A DNA stretch of 53,298 nucleotides, from NCBI GenBank assembly GCA_036824045.1, contig DAITAZ010000026.1, positions 1 through 53,298 of the forward strand, read 5' to 3'. Numbering within the stretch: the stretch's first letter is position 1; each line of letters starts with the position of its first letter. The notes below the pieces were generated by a model. The model was not told where the DNA came from. It saw nothing but the letters and a program-made list of their open reading frames with translations, and made no database searches. Below, one piece after another: positions 8,297 to 15,976 of the stretch. The DNA is from DAITAZ01 sp036824045 (GTDB lineage Bacteria > Pseudomonadota > Gammaproteobacteria > Burkholderiales > Rhodocyclaceae). The position numbers were made by a program, and so were the translations under genes.

Positions 8297-8983
8297 TTAC
8301 TTGGCCGGCTGGGGCGCTTGCTGAGGCTCCGCCACGAAGATTTCCACCCGCCGGTTCTTGGCCCGTCCCTCGACCGTGTCGTTGGTGGCGATGGGCTGGC
8401 GTTCTCCCATCCCTTCCGTGTTGAAGCGGTTGGCGGCCACGCCGTGACCCACCAGGTAGTCACGCGTGCTGTTGGCGCGGGCCACCGAAAGCGGGTTGTT
8501 GGTGGTGTCGCTGCCGGTGCTGTCGGTATGGCCTACGATGCGGACCGTGGTCACCGGGTTGGCGTTCAGACTCTGGGCAAACTGGTCCAGCACCGGGCGG
8601 AAATTGTGCTGGATGTCCGCTTTGCCCACGGCGAAGGAAATGTCGCTGGGGATGTTCAGCTTGAGCTGGTTGTCCGCGGTTTGCATGACCTGCACGCCGG
8701 TGCCCTGGGTGGCTTGTTCCATGGCCCGCTTCTGATCCTCCATGCGCTTGGACCAGACGTTGCCGATGACGCCGCCTGCCACGGCCCCCACCACGGCGCC
8801 GGTGGCGGCGCTCTTGCCCTTGTGGCCCCCGGCCGTCACCGCGCCGAGCACCGCGCCCGCCGCGGCCCCGATGGCTGCGCCCTGGGCCGTGCCTTTCTGC
8901 CGTTCGCTCATGCCATCCATGGTGGTGCAACCGACGGCTGCCATGGTGACGGCGAGCGCTGAAGCAATGATCCTGACTTGCAT
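8297..8983 (-). CDS. OmpA-family lipoprotein with glycine zipper
   Basis: A 228-residue outer-membrane lipoprotein. The lipobox is AAVGC at residues 15-19. Residues ~30-75 form a glycine-zipper segment (GAAIGAAAGAVLGAV, GAVVGAVAGGVIGNV). Residues ~115-220 form an OmpA-C/MotB-like peptidoglycan-binding domain, with the motif VGHTDSTGSDTTNN, LSVARANSTRDYL and a closing AKNRRVEIFV. It should anchor the outer membrane to peptidoglycan. GGAG is correctly spaced before the ATG at 8983. It resembles the YiaD family. Confidence 0.82.
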   Translation of the reverse strand: MQVRIIASALAVTMAAVGCTTMDGMSERQKGTAQGAAIGAAAGAVLGAVTAGGHKGKSAATGAVVGAVAGGVIGNVWSKRMEDQKRAMEQATQGTGVQVMQTADNQLKLNIPSDISFAVGKADIQHNFRPVLDQFAQSLNANPVTTVRIVGHTDSTGSDTTNNPLSVARANSTRDYLVGHGVAANRFNTEGMGERQPIATNDTVEGRAKNRRVEIFVAEPQQAPQPAK

Positions 8984-9147
8984 GACTGGACTCCTTTCTC
9001 CTGGATTTTTCGTTCTCCGCGGGCATCGCCTCCACGGCAATGCAAACCGGGGCCGCTGTACGAACCCTGAAATCATTCTAGTCCCGGGGTTGCAGAGGCT
9101 TTGTTGCGGGGAAGGAGAAAAGCGTAAAAAAGCATTTCCGCGTGGCA

Positions 9148-10233
9148 TCAGGCCAGCAGGGCTACGGCCTTGATCTGTGCCCATAGCCGCAGGCCCGGGG
9201 CAATCGCCAACTGGTCGCGGGAGAGGCGGCTGATGCGCGCCACCAGCGGGGTGCCTTCCATGTCCAGGCGGATCAGCACGTGCGCGGGGGTGTCCGCCGG
9301 GGCCTCGCCCACGACGGTGGCGGGCAGGCGGTTGACGATGCTGGAGCGGGGGTGGTGGTCCAGGCTCAGGCTCACATCCCGGGCGCGGATCTGAAAGCGC
9401 ATGCGCGTGCCCGGTTCCGCCGGCCCGTGGGCCACCTGCACGCTGCCACCGGGAAAGGCGAGCCGGATCAGGTGGTAGCGTGCATCGTGGCCGGTGACTT
9501 GGCCTTCGACCACCACCCCGGCGTCTTCCGCCAGGGCCAGGGGCAGGTCCAGCCGGGCAAGGGTGTCCGCCAGGGCGCCACTGGCCAGCACCCGGCCCTC
9601 TTCGAGCAGGACCAGGTGATCGGCCAGCCGGGCGACCTCGTCGGTGGCGTGGCTCACATAGAGCACGGGGATGTCCAGTTCGGCGCAGAGCCGCTCCAGG
9701 TAGGGCAGGATTTCCCGCTTGCGGGCCTGATCCAGCGCCGCCAGGGGTTCGTCCATGAGCAGGATGCGGGGGCTGGCGAGGAGCGCCCGGGCAATCGCCA
9801 CCCGCTGCCGCTCGCCACCGGAAAGCCCTTCCGGTTGGCGCTCCAGCAGGTGTTCGATGCCCAGTAGCTGCAGGGTGTGATCCATGTTCACCCGGCGTTC
9901 GCTCGGGGGGATGCGCTTGAGGCCGAAGGTCAGATTCCCCCGCACCGAGAGGTGGGGGAAGAGGCTGGCTTCCTGGAACACATAACCCAGAGGGCGGCGA
10001 TGGGGGGGCAGGAAGTGGCCATGGTCATCGTCCTGCCAGACTTGGCCACCCACCTCCAGATAGCTCCCCGGGTGGCGTTCCAGGCCCGCCACGGCTCGCA
10101 GCAGCGTGGTCTTGCCCGAGCCGGAGTGCCCGAACAGGGCCGTGACGCCCCGGCCGGGCAGGCGGAGGTCTGCCTCCAGCCCGAAGCCGCTGCGTTGCAC
10201 CCGGAAGCGGGCGAGGATGGAGGGTGGAGTCAT
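9148..10233 (-). CDS. modC: Molybdate ABC transporter ATP-binding protein ModC
   Basis: A 361-residue ATPase that powers molybdate import with ModB. It shows Walker A FGHSGSGKTT, Q-loop VFQEASLFPHLSV, signature LSGGERQRVAIARAL, Walker B ILLMDEPLAALD and switch His in YVSHATDE. A C-terminal Mop/TOBE domain (~residues 290-355, SSIVNRLPATVVGEAP) binds oxyanion and is diagnostic of ModC rather than other importers. Its ATG overlaps the modB stop (ATGA at 10230-10233), showing translational coupling. It is the last gene of the mod operon. Confidence 0.92.
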   Translation of the reverse strand: MTPPSILARFRVQRSGFGLEADLRLPGRGVTALFGHSGSGKTTLLRAVAGLERHPGSYLEVGGQVWQDDDHGHFLPPHRRPLGYVFQEASLFPHLSVRGNLTFGLKRIPPSERRVNMDHTLQLLGIEHLLERQPEGLSGGERQRVAIARALLASPRILLMDEPLAALDQARKREILPYLERLCAELDIPVLYVSHATDEVARLADHLVLLEEGRVLASGALADTLARLDLPLALAEDAGVVVEGQVTGHDARYHLIRLAFPGGSVQVAHGPAEPGTRMRFQIRARDVSLSLDHHPRSSIVNRLPATVVGEAPADTPAHVLIRLDMEGTPLVARISRLSRDQLAIAPGLRLWAQIKAVALLA

Positions 10234-10904
10234 CGCTGGCGGCTCCCCGGGTTCAATGTGTAGAGCGCCAGCAGGGTCAGGAAGCTGAACAGCAGCATGC
10301 CGCCCGCCAGCCAATGGGCCTGGGCATATTCCAGGGCTTCCACGTGGTCGTAGATCTGCACCGACACCACCCGGGTCTGGCCCGGGATGTTGCCGCCGAT
10401 CATCAGCACGACGCCGAATTCGCCCACCGTGTGGGCAAAGCTGAGAATGGCGCCCGTGATCAGGCCCGGCCGGGCCAAGGGCAGCACCACGCTGAAAAAG
10501 GCATCCAGGGGGCTCGCCCGCAGGGTGGCGGCGGCTTCCAGGGGGCGCGCGCCCATGGCTTCGAAGGCGTCATGAACGGGTTGCACCATGAAGGGGAGTG
10601 AATAGAACACTGAGGCCACCACCAGACCCGAAAAGGTGAAGGGCAGGGTGCCCAGCCCCAGGCTCTGGGTGATCCGCCCTCCCCATCCCTCCGGCCCGAG
10701 AAACAGCAGCAGGTAGAAGCCCAGTACCGTGGGCGGGAGGACCAGAGGCAGGGCGACCACGGCGCGCCAGACCCCCTTGAAACGCGAATGACTGCGCGCC
10801 AGCCACCAGGCGAGCGGCGGGCCGATCACGAGCAGGATGAGGGTGGTCAGCCCGGCCAGGGCCAAAGTGAGCCTGATGGCCGAGAAGTCATCAGCGCTTA
10901 GCAT
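10230..10904 (-). CDS. modB: Molybdate ABC transporter permease ModB
   Basis: A 224-residue inner-membrane permease with about five to six hydrophobic helices. It carries the importer EAA loop (EAAATLRASPLDAFFSVVLPLARPGLI) that contacts ModC, plus GEFGVVLMIGGNIPG, typical of ModB. The ATG at 10904 lies inside the end of modD (7-base overlap), and its stop overlaps the modC start. A longer in-frame extension upstream is out-of-frame modD sequence and is not used. Confidence 0.92.
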   Translation of the reverse strand: MLSADDFSAIRLTLALAGLTTLILLVIGPPLAWWLARSHSRFKGVWRAVVALPLVLPPTVLGFYLLLFLGPEGWGGRITQSLGLGTLPFTFSGLVVASVFYSLPFMVQPVHDAFEAMGARPLEAAATLRASPLDAFFSVVLPLARPGLITGAILSFAHTVGEFGVVLMIGGNIPGQTRVVSVQIYDHVEALEYAQAHWLAGGMLLFSFLTLLALYTLNPGSRQR

Positions 10905-11755
10905 AAGGAAAAGTCTACTTGAATGTCTCTCGGTGGGGCGGTGTACGGCGCGGAACTGACGAGCAAATCGGCACCGGCGGCCACATAGTCGGCGGCGTTG
11001 TCCGGGCGTACGCCGCCCGCCACGGCCAGCACCGGGGCGAGCCCGATTTCCCGCAGCAGGGTACGGCAAGTGGCCACCCGTTCCGGGGGGAATTTTTCCA
11101 GTTGCAGCACGTCCGCCCCCGCCAGCGCCCAGCGGCGGGCCAATTCCAGAGAATCCACCTCCACGACGATGCGCTTTTCCGGCTCGGTGGCGCGCAGCCG
11201 GGCGACCACCTGATCCGCTGGTTCGGAGAGGAAGAGACGGTGTTCGGGAAAAACCAGCAGGGTTTCGGAAAGGCCAAGGCGGTGCATGGTGGCGCCTCCG
11301 GCCTTTACAGCTTTGACCGACATGGCCTTGGTACCCGGCACATTCTTGCGGGTGCAGGCCACGGGCACCACCCGCCCGCAAGCGGCTGTCGCAGCCGCTT
11401 GCACCAGTGCGTTGGCGGTGGAAGCGATGCCGCTGGCCCACTCCATGAGGGTCTGGGCGGTTTTCCAGGCCAGGTGCAGGCTCGCCGCCTCACCCATGGC
11501 ATTGAGCAACTCGGTGCCGGGGGCTGCCTGCGTGCCGGAGGGAACCAGCAGGCGCACCGAGGCGCCCGCCAATTGGAAGAGCCTCACCGCCTCTTCCGTT
11601 CCACACACGGTCATGGGCTGGCGGGCGCGGAAGCTCAGCCGGCCGTTGGGGGCGGAGCGGGCGGTCAGGCCGAGGGCCTCGCTGGTCAGATCGCCACAGG
11701 GGGCGTCATCTTCCAGCAGGCGGGCCAACTCCGCGTCGGACAGGGCAGCCCTCAT
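10898..11755 (-). CDS. modD: ModD, nicotinate-nucleotide pyrophosphorylase-like protein of mod operons
   Basis: A 285-residue homologue of quinolinate phosphoribosyltransferase (NadC), of the ModD subgroup found in molybdenum transport operons. NadC-like features are CGDLTSEALG near the N-terminus, the substrate-binding segment ACTRKNVPGTK and the barrel end VLAVAGGVRPDNAADYVAAGADLLVSSAPY. The gene sits between modA and modB with 4-base and 7-base overlaps, so it is certainly part of this operon. The true role of ModD is not established; it may recycle a nucleotide or bind a molybdenum-related ligand. A NadC role in NAD synthesis is less likely given the location. Confidence 0.85.
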   Translation of the reverse strand: MRAALSDAELARLLEDDAPCGDLTSEALGLTARSAPNGRLSFRARQPMTVCGTEEAVRLFQLAGASVRLLVPSGTQAAPGTELLNAMGEAASLHLAWKTAQTLMEWASGIASTANALVQAAATAACGRVVPVACTRKNVPGTKAMSVKAVKAGGATMHRLGLSETLLVFPEHRLFLSEPADQVVARLRATEPEKRIVVEVDSLELARRWALAGADVLQLEKFPPERVATCRTLLREIGLAPVLAVAGGVRPDNAADYVAAGADLLVSSAPYTAPPRDIQVDFSLC

Positions 11756-12501
11756 AGCTCATATCCGTAGCGTTTGATCACCGTCTTGGCTTTGTCGCTG
11801 CCCAGGTACAGCATTAGGGCGGTAACGCCGGCCTTGCCTCTGCCTTTTTCCAGGATCACCGCATCTTGGCGGATCGGCTGGTAAAGGTGGCTGGGGACGA
11901 ACCAGGCGGAACCACTGGGTATTTTGCCGTCCTTGATAACCTGCGAGAGTGCGACAAAACCCAATGGAGCGTTGCCGGTGGCGACGAACTGATAGGCTTG
12001 GCTGATGTTCTCCGCCTGCACGAATTTTGGTGCGATGGATTCGAGGACGCCAAGGGATCTCAATGCCTCGACCGCCGCGGTTCCGTATGAGGCGAGCTTG
12101 GGGTTGGCGATGGCTAGGTGTTCGAAACTTCCGGTTTTCAGCACGGCGCCCTTGTCGTCCACGAAGCCGGGCTTTGCACTCCACAACACCAGCTTGCCTA
12201 CGGCGTAAGTGAAGCGGCTGCCGGGCACGGCCAGCCCTTCCTTCTCCATCTTGGCGGGGGTTTCGTCGTCCGCCGCCAGCAATACCTCGAAGGGGGCGCC
12301 ATTCTTGATCTGGGCGTAGAACTTGCCGGTAGCCCCGTAGGAGGCGATCACCTTGTGGCCTGTTTCCTTTTCGAAATCCGCAGCGATGGTTTGCATGGGG
12401 GCGGTGAAGTTGGCGGCTACAGCCACCGGAATCTCGTCCGCTCTGGCCAGCGAGCAAGCGAGCAACAGGGCGGGGAGCAGGGAGATGGTCATCTTTTTCA
12501 T
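11752..12501 (-). CDS. modA: Molybdate-binding periplasmic protein ModA
   Basis: A 249-residue substrate-binding protein with a signal peptide of about 21 residues (LLPALLLACSLARA, cleaved before DEIPVAVAANF). AANFTAPMQTIAADFEKETGHKV and ASYGATGKFYAQIKNGAPFEVLLAADDETP are the typical ModA ligand-site stretches. It captures molybdate (or tungstate) for ModBC. It begins 33 bases after modE and its stop overlaps modD by 4 bases. A Cys precedes the cleavage site, but SLARA is a better type I site than a lipobox. Confidence 0.92.
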   Translation of the reverse strand: MKKMTISLLPALLLACSLARADEIPVAVAANFTAPMQTIAADFEKETGHKVIASYGATGKFYAQIKNGAPFEVLLAADDETPAKMEKEGLAVPGSRFTYAVGKLVLWSAKPGFVDDKGAVLKTGSFEHLAIANPKLASYGTAAVEALRSLGVLESIAPKFVQAENISQAYQFVATGNAPLGFVALSQVIKDGKIPSGSAWFVPSHLYQPIRQDAVILEKGRGKAGVTALMLYLGSDKAKTVIKRYGYEL

Positions 12502-12534
12502 GGTGCAGGCTCCGCAGGAGTCAGGGAAAACCGC

Positions 12535-13356
12535 TTAGGCGTAGCTGGCGAGGATCACGCTGGAGGACTTGAAGATGGCGCAGGCCGCCACGCCCGGCGC
12601 CAGTTCCAGGGATTCGACGCTGCCGTGGGTCACTACCGCCGTGACCAGGCGACCGCCGGGCAGGGTGATGCTTACCTCGTCATTCACCGAGCCTCGGTGG
12701 ATGGCGCTGACCTCGCCCCACAACTGGTTACGGGCGGTCAGATGCAGGCCACGGTCGGTGCCGACCAGCACGGAGGACGACTTGACCAGGGCAAATACTT
12801 CCTTGCCGATGGTCAGTTGCAGGTTCTCGGCGCTGGCTTTGGTGATCACCGCCACCACCTCGGTGTGCGCGTCCAGGGCGATGCGCACCTCATAGTCCAC
12901 CCGCCCGTCGCGCAAGCCGGTGATGGCGCCGGAGAACTGGTTGCGGGCGCTGGTTTTCATGGATAGGCGGCGTAGCACGGTCTGAAACTCCTTGATGTCC
13001 GCGTGGCTGACTTCGCCCATGTGGGCGGCCAGGCGGTCCAGCGAGGCCTGGTATTCGGCCTCCAGCGCGCGGTACATGGCCACCACCCGGCGGCCGTAGT
13101 CGGTGAGCTGGGTGCCGCCGCCCTGCCGGCCGCCAATCACCCGCTCCACCAGGGGCTGGGGCGAGAGGTTGTTCAGCGTGTCGATGGCATCCCAGGCAGC
13201 CTTGTAGGAAAGCGGCACGGCCTTGGCCGCCTGGTTGATGGAGCCCAGTCGGTCGATCTGTTCCAGCAAACGGATGCGCGTATCCCCAATGGAGGCACCA
13301 AAATCGGCCTCGATCACCAGGCGCCCGGAAAAGCTGTTAGGAGTCGATTCGCTCAT
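12535..13356 (-). CDS. modE: Molybdate-responsive transcriptional regulator ModE
   Basis: A 273-residue regulator. Residues ~15-120 form a LysR-like winged helix-turn-helix (LLEQIDRLGSINQAAKAVPL, SYKAAWDAIDTLNN, GGRQGGGTQLTDYG). Residues ~130-270 hold two Mop domains (TSARNQFSGAITGL and LTARNQLWGEVSAI) that bind molybdate. When loaded with molybdate, ModE normally represses the mod operon. It is the first gene of modEADBC, and two palindromes of ModE-operator character lie immediately upstream, so autoregulation is expected. Confidence 0.92.
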   Translation of the reverse strand: MSESTPNSFSGRLVIEADFGASIGDTRIRLLEQIDRLGSINQAAKAVPLSYKAAWDAIDTLNNLSPQPLVERVIGGRQGGGTQLTDYGRRVVAMYRALEAEYQASLDRLAAHMGEVSHADIKEFQTVLRRLSMKTSARNQFSGAITGLRDGRVDYEVRIALDAHTEVVAVITKASAENLQLTIGKEVFALVKSSSVLVGTDRGLHLTARNQLWGEVSAIHRGSVNDEVSITLPGGRLVTAVVTHGSVESLELAPGVAACAIFKSSSVILASYA

Positions 13357-13371
13357 GTCCTGACATTCTAT

Positions 13372-13393
13372 TTATTTGTGTATACAAAAATAA
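13372..13393. promoter_or_regulatory. Candidate ModE operator 1
   Basis: A 22-bp palindrome with 10 of 11 pairs matching, centred on GTATAC and starting 16 bases upstream of the modE ATG. Its core TTTGTGTATACAAAAA closely matches the second palindrome at 13516-13527. The position would let bound ModE block its own promoter. Confidence 0.6.
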
Positions 13394-13515
13394 CTTGGTA
13401 GATCTGTTGAAGTTTTGTTTCGGGCCAAGTGGGCCGCTGTGGTTGAGTTCATATCAAACAGCGCATTAGCCTCATGCCCCGGAGGCTTTGTCGTCAAGCC
13501 TACATTTTATGTTTC

Positions 13516-13527
13516 TTTGTATACAAA
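13516..13527. promoter_or_regulatory. Candidate ModE operator 2
   Basis: TTTGTATACAAA, a perfect 12-bp palindrome, lies 34 bases before the divergent molbindin ATG. With operator 1 it brackets the modE/molbindin intergenic region, suggesting joint control of both directions by ModE. Confidence 0.58.
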
Positions 13528-13560
13528 ATATGTTCTACTTTGTCCGAACAGGAGATAGTC

Positions 13561-13989
13561 ATGAAAGTTAGTGCCCGTAACGTGTTCAGAGGCAAGGTTT
13601 GTGCCTACCAGCCCGGCGGGGTGAATGCGGAAGTGGTGGTGGATATCGGTGGCGGCGACAAGCTGGTTGCGATCATCACCCTGGAAAGTGCCAGATCGCT
13701 GGGTATCGCCGAGGGTGCTGAGGTGGTTGCGCTGGTCAAGGCTCCGTGGGTGATGGTGATGACTGACGCCAGCGGGATCCGTTTGTCCGCCCGCAATGCC
13801 CTGAGTGGCAAGGTGAAAGCCGTGACGCAAGGCGTGGTCAACGGGGAGGTGGTGGTCGCGTTGCCCGGAGGCGCGGAAGTGGCTGCCGTGATCACGAAAG
13901 AGGCGGTGGCGGAACTCGGTCTGAAGCCGGGCGTGGACGCTGCGGTGGTGATCAAGGCGTCCCATGTGGTGCTGGGCGTGCCGGCCTGA
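13561..13989 (+). CDS. Two-domain molbindin (ModG-like molybdate-binding protein)
   Basis: A 142-residue cytoplasmic protein made of two tandem Mop domains: residues 1-68 (KVSARNVFRGKVCAYQPGGVNAEVVVDI) and 72-140 (RLSARNALSGKVKAVTQGVVNGEVVVAL). ModG-type di-Mop proteins store or buffer molybdate in the cytoplasm. GGAG lies seven bases before the ATG at 13561. The gene is divergent from modE, shares the palindromic operators and has no DNA-binding domain, so it is not a second ModE. Confidence 0.85.
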   Translation: MKVSARNVFRGKVCAYQPGGVNAEVVVDIGGGDKLVAIITLESARSLGIAEGAEVVALVKAPWVMVMTDASGIRLSARNALSGKVKAVTQGVVNGEVVVALPGGAEVAAVITKEAVAELGLKPGVDAAVVIKASHVVLGVPA

Positions 13990-14417
13990 AGTCCGGCCTT
14001 GGCCGCAGTTGCCGCCCAAGGGGAGAAGCGGCTCCCGCTGTGCGGACGATCAACTGTCCGAGTCTGTGACCCTGCAACGCGTGGCGGTAGGCATGCCCCC
14101 CTGCTTCGCTGGCGAGTGAAGCAGCACGTTTTGTAGATTGCTTAGCAATAACTTGACTTTAGGCTCGGCCCGCTTTGCTGCTAGGGTGAGTGCCCAACAA
14201 CAGAATGACGGCGTGTGGGCTCACCGCGTGCCGTTGCCAAAGTGAAGGGAGGGGCGGGTCCGTGGGGTGCGTGTCCGTTTCGGCGCCTCGGGGTCTGGTG
14301 GCAAAGGGCGATCACCCGGCGCGCCCGGGCCGCCGGGTTTCACGGAGTTGTCACGTCCGCCTGCCATCCTCCTCCGGCTTGGCATTTCCCTTAACCATGC
14401 ACCCAAGGAGTTGTTTG
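13990..14417. other. 428-bp intergenic region upstream of the porin
   Basis: No convincing gene. It contains an AT-rich block (about 14127-14160) with the small inverted repeat ATTGC-TTA-GCAAT followed by TTGACT, which could be the porin promoter region. The remainder is GC-rich and unremarkable. Confidence 0.4.
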
Positions 14418-15682
14418 ATGAAAAGAGCAGGTGTTGCCGCCGCGGTCTGCGCGGTGCTTTCCAGCCCGGTCTGGGCCCAGTCCAATGTGACGCTGTACGG
14501 TATTGTGGACTTGGGGTTGTCCCGCGACAGCGGCGTGCCGGTGGCGGGGACGACGAACAAGAAGAACCGCCTGGGCGTGGATTCCGGCATCCAGTCCAAC
14601 TCCCGCTTNNNNNNNNNNNNNNNNNNNNNNNNNNNNNNNNNNNNNNNNNNNNNNNNNNNNNNNNNNNNNNNNNNNNNNNNNNNNNNNNNNNNNNNNNNNN
14701 NNNNNNNNCGAACAAGAAGAACCGCCTGGGCGTGGATTCCGGCATCCAGTCCAACTCCCGCTTTGGCCTGCGGGGCACCGAGGATCTGGGCAACGGTCTG
14801 AAGGCCACCTTCGTGTTCGAGACGGGCTTGAATCCGGACGTGGGCGGCCTCAACAACAACGGCGCCACCGGGGGCGCCGGCTTTGGCCGGGAAACCACGG
14901 TGGGGCTATCGGGCGGTTTCGGCGGGTTCAAGGTCGGCCGCCAGCTCTCCAACCAGTACATTCTGCTTGCCGGGACCGACCCGTTTGCCGGCGGGCTGGC
15001 CGGGCGCTTCAATAACTTCGCCCAGGTGGACACCCGCTTCAGCAATTTCCTGCTCTACGCCACGCCCAGCTTTGGCGGTTTCACCGGAACCTTCGGCTAC
15101 GCCGCCAACGGCTTGATCGACGAAGTGGCCAATGGCCTGCCTGCCGGCGCCAACAGCCGTAATGCCCGCGTGGCGGAAGTGGGAGGCACCTATGCCAACG
15201 GGCCTTTGCTTGCCGGCTTCGACTGGCACTCCGTGCGCAACGGCACCAACCCGCCCGCCGCGGGGGGCGCCACCAGCCGTTCCCACCTCTCGGTTGCCGC
15301 GAGGTACGATTTCGGGCCGGTCGCGCTGCACGGCTTTGTGACCCGCACCCGCAACGACGCCTGGGTGTCCGGCGCCAAGGCCACGGACTGGTTGCTGGGC
15401 GTGTCGGTGCCGGTGGCCAAGGGCAAGTTGCTGGCCTCCTACATCCGCCGTGACGAGAACCAGTTGGGCGGCAACCAGGATGCCAACCAGTGGGCTCTGG
15501 GCTATACCTATCCCCTGTCCAAGCGGACCAACCTCTACACCGCCGTTGCCCGCATCAACAACCGCAATGCGGCCAAGACCGCCTACGACAACGGCGCCAG
15601 CGGTTACTACAGCGTCGGCAACAACACCGCCTCAGGTCTGGGCAACCAGCAGATCAACCTGGGTCTGCGCCACACCTTCTGA
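14418..15682 (+). CDS. Outer-membrane porin (Gram-negative Porin_4 type), interrupted by a false gap
   Basis: A trimeric diffusion porin. The N-terminus MKRAGVAAAVCAVLSSPVWA is a signal peptide, followed by QSNVTLYGIVDLGLS, the usual first strand of betaproteobacterial porins. The C-terminus NLGLRHTF ends in the phenylalanine needed for outer-membrane assembly. The reading frame before the 100-N gap differs from that after it, but the 55 bases on each side are identical. Removing one copy plus the Ns (155 bases) joins the frames exactly, giving an intact gene of about 369 residues, the normal family length. AAGGAG lies 11-16 bases before the ATG. A rho-independent terminator follows at 15749. 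Confidence 0.88.
14554..14763. repeat. 55-bp identical flanks of the assembly gap
   Basis: Bases 14554-14608 are repeated exactly at 14709-14763, on either side of the run of N. This is the signature of two overlapping contig ends that were scaffolded but not merged, not a biological repeat. Confidence 0.9.
14609..14708. other. Assembly gap of exactly 100 N
   Basis: A run of 100 N, a conventional placeholder of unknown length. It lies inside the porin gene and is explained by the duplicated flanks; the true intervening length is probably minus 55 bases. Confidence 0.95.
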
Positions 15683-15748
15683 TTTCGTCAGGGCGCGTCC
15701 GCCGCGGCCTTGCCGTGGCGGACCCCATGCGTTGCATGCTTTCCGAAC

Positions 15749-15772
15749 GCGGCCAGTTGGCCGCTTTTTTTT
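15749..15772 (+). terminator. Rho-independent terminator of the porin gene
   Basis: GCGGCCA-GT-TGGCCGC (15749-15764) is a perfect 7-bp stem directly followed by eight T, 67 bases after the porin stop. Confidence 0.85.
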
Positions 15773-15976
15773 CGGCTCTGCGCCCGCCCGGGCTGGGGGC
15801 GCGGCTTCATTGGTCCGGCCTGGGCGGAGGGCAGCCCTTTTCCGGATGTGATACGGATTCAAGTGCTCCGGCCCGGCAGCCGTAAATCAGATCGCCTACG
15901 CACGCACGCGTGACGCCCAATGCAGTGGCGTTCCGCGGTCCGCATGCAGGCCTGATTTCACAGCCGGGATGCCCTG

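Noticed and set aside
14418..15682. Frameshifted or disrupted porin pseudogene
   Set aside because: The apparent frame change is fully explained by the duplicated 55-base gap flanks; the merged gene is intact.
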